NCBI RefSeq assembly: GCF_000620845.1
Contig: NZ_KK211189.1
Location: 256,501-320,500, forward strand
DNA: 64,000 nucleotides
From: Exiguobacterium marinum DSM 16307
GTDB lineage: Bacteria > Bacillota > Bacilli > Exiguobacteriales > Exiguobacteriaceae
Direction: 5' to 3'
Shown here: piece after piece, positions 60,124 through 64,000 of the stretch
Numbering within the stretch: position 1 is the first letter of the stretch
How the letters are laid out: the number at the start of each line of letters is the position of its first letter
Program-made: the position numbers and the translations under genes
The notes under the pieces: generated by a model
What the model saw: only the letters and a program-made list of their open reading frames with translations
Databases searched by the model: none
Told to the model about the DNA's origin: nothing

Positions 60124-60639
60124 ATGTCAGATCGTAAAATGATTGGTCTGTTTCAGACGGAACAGGAAGTCATACACAAAGTAGAAGAGTTGAAGGCTGC
60201 AGGGGAAGCTGAAAAAAATATGCACGTCGTCGCCAAGCGAGACGGCGAAATCTCCGCGCTACGTGACCACACGGATGTGAACGCCGAATCCGGAGTTCGA
60301 GACGTGAATTGGCTCGATCGTGTTAAAGCATTCTTACACGGCAGTGACCGAATCCGTGATGAACTGCGCAACATGGGGCTCAATGACGCAGAGGCAGAGC
60401 AATACTATGATGCCATCGATGAAGGACAGATTTTACTCTATATCGATCGCCATTCGTATGACCGTTATCCAAATATGTATAAAAAAGATAGCGAACTCGA
60501 TCATGATAAAGGAGAAAAGGCAGATGGGATTGCCTTTGATGCGAAACCATTCAATGATCATGACAAGAAACCAAAAGGAACAAAAGAGGACCCGATTGTA
60601 CGCGGTCATTCTGGATTAGAAGATCACCGACGATTATAA
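60124..60639 (+). CDS. YflT-domain general stress protein, copy 1
   Basis: 171 residues. The YflT (heat-induced stress) domain spans about 1-115: IGLFQTEQEVIHKVEELKAAG, MHVVAKRD, then WLDRVKAFLHG and LNDAEAEQYYDAIDEGQILLYID. The charged tail has a GIAFDAKPF-type repeat. It is cytoplasmic and of unknown biochemical role; related genes are sigma-B induced in Bacillus. RBS AAGGGGG. Followed 12 bases later by a paralogue. Confidence 0.85.
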   Translation: MSDRKMIGLFQTEQEVIHKVEELKAAGEAEKNMHVVAKRDGEISALRDHTDVNAESGVRDVNWLDRVKAFLHGSDRIRDELRNMGLNDAEAEQYYDAIDEGQILLYIDRHSYDRYPNMYKKDSELDHDKGEKADGIAFDAKPFNDHDKKPKGTKEDPIVRGHSGLEDHRRL

Positions 60640-60651
60640 GGAGGAACGATT

Positions 60652-61257
60652 ATGAATGAGAAACGATTCATCAGTATGCACGATACACAAGACGCAGCAC
60701 TTGGAAAAATTGAAGAGTTACGGGCAAAAGGATATGAAGACTCACACATTTACGTCGTGACGAAACATGAAGACAACGTGTCAATCTTGAGACGTGATAC
60801 GGACGTTCATACAGAGTCGACTCATCAGGCGAGCTGGTTCGATAAAGTTCGGGCTTTCTTGAGTGGACATGAAGACGTTCATGCTGGTTTGCGTAACATG
60901 GGACTCAGTGAAGATGAGGTGAAACGTCACTATGACGATGTTGAAGCCGGAAAACTTCTCGTCTACGTGGATGAAGACTTTGAACGCCGTCACCAAGATG
61001 GTGTGACAGTCGACGCGAAACCGTATCAAGACGCATCGTCAACACATCTCGGTAGTCACACAGACGATGGTTTAGAAATCGACTCAAAACCATATCAAGA
61101 AACTCAAACCGTCGACCCGAGTCATCCGGTAGACCCTGAGCAAGATAAAATTGATAAAGAAACAAAGCAACGTGATCGTGAAGAAAAACTACGTGGGCTC
61201 GATGATCGTGCCTACCGTAATGATGTAGAAGATCCAGATAATATCCGACGCTTTTAA
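60652..61257 (+). CDS. YflT-domain general stress protein, copy 2
   Basis: 201 residues. Same domain as the preceding gene (FISMHDTQDAALGKIEELRAKG, WFDKVRAFLSGHED, LSEDEVKRHYDDVEAGKLLVYVDED) with a longer acidic tail. It contains two repeats, TVDAKPYQ and EIDSKPYQ, that echo FDAKPF in copy 1. RBS AAGGAGG, 12 bases after copy 1, so they form a duplicated operon. Its native terminator has been disrupted by an insertion element. Confidence 0.85.
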   Translation: MNEKRFISMHDTQDAALGKIEELRAKGYEDSHIYVVTKHEDNVSILRRDTDVHTESTHQASWFDKVRAFLSGHEDVHAGLRNMGLSEDEVKRHYDDVEAGKLLVYVDEDFERRHQDGVTVDAKPYQDASSTHLGSHTDDGLEIDSKPYQETQTVDPSHPVDPEQDKIDKETKQRDREEKLRGLDDRAYRNDVEDPDNIRRF

Positions 61258-61263
61258 TAAAAA

Positions 61264-61287
61264 AGCCTGACGCGTGCGCGTCAGGCT
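61264..61287. terminator. Terminator palindrome, left copy (target duplication)
   Basis: AGCCTGACGCGTGCGCGTCAGGCT, in arms 61264-61275 and 61276-61287, forms a nearly perfect hairpin. The identical 24-mer recurs at 61889-61912. The left copy follows the YflT gene, the right copy ends the dehydrogenase gene. Confidence 0.75.
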
Positions 61288-61888
61288 CAGCTTGTTGACG
61301 AACCAGGTCGCATCTTGCGACCTGGTTCGTCCTTTTTTGTGGTTCCCAGTTTCTTGAGGCGTTCTGCCCCCATAAAATTGAAGAAATGCTATGTAGACAG
61401 TCTTTTCTGGCCAACAGATTGGCCAGTTTCTTCATTTTTTGTGCGGTGGCTGCCACCAGATTGGCGCGTTGGACCTTCTTGATCCCCCTGTAGAAGGTGA
61501 AACGGAGCCCGTGGAGCTCTTTCCCGTCGGCAATTGAGCGCTCGACCGTCTGTGGACGAAGCCGATAGGCCTGGCTGATCGTCGAATGGTCGGGCACCTT
61601 CTCGTCGACGACGGGTGGGATCGGTGTTTACCGTCCCTTTCCCCTTTTGGACAGATTCGAAGTATGTACCGGGCTTTTTCTTCGGCCATCGAGGCCTCAG
61701 AAAAAGACAAACGGCCGCCAGATGACGACCGTTTGCGTTGCTCGCCCGACGGCGCCCCGACTCCTGCAGGAAAGCAATCCGACGGAGACCCAGCAGCGAC
61801 CCAAGTCGCGATGCGGCTCCGGGATTGCCTGCGGAAAGCGTGGGCGCCGGAAAGGCGAGCGATATTATTCATGTTAGTCAACAGCCTG
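61288..61888. mobile_element. IS1182-family-like relic, internally deleted
   Basis: A 601-base segment with higher GC than its flanks lies between two identical 24-base palindromes. Its ends are inverted repeats: CAGCTTGTTGACGAAC at the left and CAGGCTGTTGACTAAC read inward from the right (13 of 16 identical). Inside is a minus-strand transposase remnant. A long hairpin at 61297-61331 followed by T residues lies near the left end and could block outside transcription. Confidence 0.7.
61409..61615 (-). pseudogene. Remnant of an IS1182-like transposase
   Basis: About 70 codons without a start or proper ends. VDEKVPDHSTISQ is the N-terminal motif of IS1182/IS5-type transposases, joined directly to the C-terminal region RPQTVERSIADGKELHG, FTFYRGIKKVQ and AQKMKKLANLL. 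The catalytic centre between them is missing, so the copy cannot transpose on its own. Confidence 0.7.
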
Positions 61889-61912
61889 AGCCTGACGCGT
61901 GCGCGTCAGGCT
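61889..61912. terminator. Terminator palindrome, right copy
   Basis: Exact copy of the 24-base palindrome at 61264-61287, followed immediately by the stop codon of the minus-strand dehydrogenase. Target duplication is the simplest explanation. Confidence 0.75.
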
Positions 61913-61915
61913 TTC

Positions 61916-62878
61916 TTACGTCAATCGATTCTTCGGTTCTTTCCCTTCGAGCACGTTCTCAATCGCTTCTCGATTCAATGCCATCATCGCCAGACGTGTC
62001 CGAATCGAGGCACTTCCGATATGCGGCAATGTTGTCACGTTCGGAAGCTTCAATAATGGATGATCAAGATCGATGGGCTCTTTAGTGAACACATCTAACC
62101 CTGCTCCCCAAATCTTCTTCGCCTTTAACGCTTCATACAATGCTTGTTCATCGATGATCTCTCCACGAGCCACATTGATGAAAATCGATGTTTCTTTCAT
62201 CTTGGCAAACTCTTTAGCTCCGAGCATACCTCGTGTCTCGTCCGTGAGCGGTGCGAGAACGATGACGAAGTCAGATTGCTCCAACAGATCATCGAGCTCT
62301 GCATACGTGAAGCCGTACATCGACTCTGACTCATGACGACGTGTCCGGTTGTGATAGAGCACATCCATATCAAATCCTCTCGCCCGGCGTGCGACCGCTT
62401 CACCAATCCGTCCCATGCCGATAATGCCGAGCTTCGCTTGATAGAGATCCATCCCGACATATCCCATCGGAAGCCAAGACTTCCACTCGCCAGCACGTAA
62501 ATCACGTTCGGCCTCACCGAGACGTCGGGCCGTCATCATCATCAGTCCAAACGTCAGGTCCGCTGTCGTTTCCGTCAAGACGTCCGGAGTATTCGTCACG
62601 ATGACCCCGTTCTCTTTCGCTGCGTTCAAGTCGATATTGTTATATCCTACAGCCAAGTTTGAGACGACTTCCAAATTGTTTGCTGTTTCAAACACTTCAC
62701 GATCAATTGTGTCACTAAGCATCGTCCAAAGTGCATGTGCCGCGGCGGCTTCTTTTAGAAGAACTTCACGTGGGACACTTTGTCCCTCATGTTCCCACAT
62801 GCGTACGTCATAGTGGTCACGAAGTGTTTCGACTGCCTCTTCAGGCAATCGGCGTGTAATATAGATTCGTTTTTTCAA
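61916..62878 (-). CDS. D-2-hydroxyacid dehydrogenase (glyoxylate/hydroxypyruvate reductase type)
   Basis: 320 residues. NAD(P)-binding LGIIGMGRIGEAVARRA at about 146-162; catalytic Arg in FINVARGEIID, Glu near VFTKEPID, and His in TLPHIGSAS. NLAVGYNNID and TNTPDVLTETTADL match the GyaR/GhrB branch, which reduces glyoxylate or hydroxypyruvate. This would suit the glyoxylate-shunt genes elsewhere in the window, though they are 40 kb apart. Start 62878 has AGAGGGGGAGA upstream. Confidence 0.9.
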   Translation of the reverse strand: MKKRIYITRRLPEEAVETLRDHYDVRMWEHEGQSVPREVLLKEAAAAHALWTMLSDTIDREVFETANNLEVVSNLAVGYNNIDLNAAKENGVIVTNTPDVLTETTADLTFGLMMMTARRLGEAERDLRAGEWKSWLPMGYVGMDLYQAKLGIIGMGRIGEAVARRARGFDMDVLYHNRTRRHESESMYGFTYAELDDLLEQSDFVIVLAPLTDETRGMLGAKEFAKMKETSIFINVARGEIIDEQALYEALKAKKIWGAGLDVFTKEPIDLDHPLLKLPNVTTLPHIGSASIRTRLAMMALNREAIENVLEGKEPKNRLT

Positions 62879-62926
62879 CTTTCTCCCCCTCTCTACACTT
62901 ACTTGTAGTCTAACAAATGAGAGTCG

Positions 62927-63997
62927 TTATGACGGTTTATCCGTCTTCGGATTTTGTTTCAAGAACTGTTCGAACAGTGAGCCGAACTCTTGATTCAACA
63001 ACTGCTCAATCGTTTTCGAAGAATCCATTGCGTTTCGATAAGCGATTTCATTGATGGCCAGACCAATTGCCCATGTGATGCCTGATGCGACGGTCGCGTT
63101 AATGACGCCGGCCGCCATATTCGCCCCAGGAAAAAATTTCATTACATTTAACAGAAGAGTCTTCGATAACGTTCGACCGATTTGTGGAATGATTGTGCTT
63201 CCGATGAGTGTCTTCAGTAAATCGTCACTTGCTTTCACACCCCAATAGCGGAATAAATGAACGCTCATTGTCACCTGGATAGGTGTCAACGCCACCGCAT
63301 CTGCAAATGGGAGTGGTACTGCAGCAGCTGTTCCCGCGCTCGCCACATAACCTGAAATGATGCGATTCGCCTTTTTACGCTTTAGCTTAAGCATCGCCTC
63401 ACTTTCTGCCTGAATTTCCATCAGGAGTCCTTCCTGCAAGGATGCATCTAACTGTTCGACCGACCAAACAATCAATCGCTCCCAATCTACATGTTGTCGC
63501 AACGCTTCGTTGTTTATGATTTCTCGGGCGATACTCACTTGGAAGATGGATTCCTCTACTACTATTCCATTCAGTTCATTTCGTAGTGCTGTCAGTTCAT
63601 CCAGGTCTACTTGATCAATTTGAGTAAATAAGACAGCCACAGCCGTTGATTCACTTAGGCGACGAATGAGCGTTTTATCGAGAGGTGTGACGCGCTTCGT
63701 TGCGGCGTTGATGGTATACCACACGAGATGAATTCGATCAGACGCTTCCTTTCGTCTATTATTCTCCACAAAACCGATGACTTCTTCCTCGTAATGTTGC
63801 TGTCGCGCACTTCCGATTTCATACCCTTCGCTGTCAAACAAGGTGACCGCAATGTCATCATTTTTATATTGATGAATCCCTCTTGTAACCGGTTCTCCGG
63901 CAGCCACTTTCGTCAAATCACGTCCAAACACATAGTTCACGACCGAACTCTTTCCCGCTCCCGTCGCTCCAGCAATGAGGATATTTGGTTTTTTCAC
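62927..63997 (-). CDS. Era/septin-like GTPase with hydrophobic C-terminal domain (start near window edge)
   Basis: 356 residues seen. Walker A GATGAGKSS at about 9-17, switch/DxxG in LFDSEGYE, and TQIDQ in place of NKxD, so a TRAFAC GTPase resembling YcjX/YcjF (DUF697) proteins. The C-terminal half has glycine/alanine-rich hydrophobic segments (SAGTAAAVPLPFADAVALTPIQ) typical of DUF697. Starts with GTG at 63997, three bases from the window end, so an upstream extension cannot be excluded. Function unknown. Confidence 0.75.
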   Translation of the reverse strand: MKKPNILIAGATGAGKSSVVNYVFGRDLTKVAAGEPVTRGIHQYKNDDIAVTLFDSEGYEIGSARQQHYEEEVIGFVENNRRKEASDRIHLVWYTINAATKRVTPLDKTLIRRLSESTAVAVLFTQIDQVDLDELTALRNELNGIVVEESIFQVSIAREIINNEALRQHVDWERLIVWSVEQLDASLQEGLLMEIQAESEAMLKLKRKKANRIISGYVASAGTAAAVPLPFADAVALTPIQVTMSVHLFRYWGVKASDDLLKTLIGSTIIPQIGRTLSKTLLLNVMKFFPGANMAAGVINATVASGITWAIGLAINEIAYRNAMDSSKTIEQLLNQEFGSLFEQFLKQNPKTDKPS

Positions 63998-64000
63998 ATT

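Noticed and set aside
60905-61597. Minus-strand frame running from the IS relic through the YflT gene
   Set aside because: Only the part within the IS relic resembles a transposase; the remainder is antisense to the YflT gene and arises from read-through of the relic frame.

Overview
The window reads as a contiguous chromosome segment of a moderate-GC, non-pathogen-like member of the Bacilli. Gene content, gene order and protein sequences look most like Exiguobacterium; this is inferred from memory of the families, not from a search. Evidence includes AGGAGG ribosome sites, CcpA-type cre sites, a GlcT antiterminator target, a Fur box, B. subtilis-like products (GlcT, GmuR, YkpA, YflT, LrgAB) and no sporulation cluster. 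No rRNA, tRNA, CRISPR array or prophage was seen.

Layout. 1-5.6 kb: a flavodoxin, an oligo-1,6-glucosidase divergent from an AraC regulator, and a sortase with its own cell-wall-anchored substrate. 5.6-9.3 kb: a Fur-controlled ferric-iron ABC importer. 9.4-13.7 kb: a TetR-RND efflux pair and a small P-loop kinase. 13.8-20.7 kb: LrgAB, peptidase T, an OsmC protein, an ABC-F ATPase, a YtkA-type lipoprotein and a LysM polysaccharide deacetylase. 20.7-24.7 kb: a glyoxylate-shunt operon (malate synthase G, an unknown 98-residue protein, isocitrate lyase) with a repeated palindrome at both promoters. 24.7-27.4 kb: MarR-nitroreductase, a second nitroreductase, and a methyltransferase coupled to a truncated ABC ATPase. 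27.4-33.6 kb: a gmu-like beta-oligosaccharide PTS locus (IIB-IIA-IIC-GH1-GntR) facing a fused mannose-6-phosphate isomerase/ROK sugar kinase. 33.7-38.4 kb: small unknowns, a two-component system with a co-encoded ATPase and a divergent His-rich secreted protein, and a ZIP-like membrane protein. 38.4-43.7 kb: a MutS2-like ATPase lacking Smr, behind a leader-peptide attenuator, divergent from a IIA-GlcT-IICB PTS operon with its own RAT/terminator. 43.6-55.1 kb: HtpX-LemA, an M20 amidohydrolase, a CNNM protein, two DMT proteins around a Crp-family regulator, a DJ-1 protein, glycerol dehydrogenase, a D,D-carboxypeptidase, a heme-monooxygenase-like protein, a CBS protein and a frameshifted small membrane protein. 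55.1-64 kb: an HD-GYP protein, an MscS-type protein, methylglyoxal synthase, a HAAS-type membrane protein, two YflT stress proteins, an IS1182-like relic, a 2-hydroxyacid dehydrogenase and a GTPase that runs to the window edge.

Sugar uptake is tied together by CcpA-type sites before the gmu-like operon (perfect match), the GlcT operon, malL and gldA. Only two gaps exceed 300 bases: 40323-40779 (attenuator leader and PTS promoter/RAT) and 61258-61915 (IS relic between two copies of a terminator palindrome).

The most unusual item is the MutS2-like gene. Its leader encodes a 9-residue peptide followed by mutually exclusive stems and a terminator, the layout typical of antibiotic-induced ribosome-protection genes.
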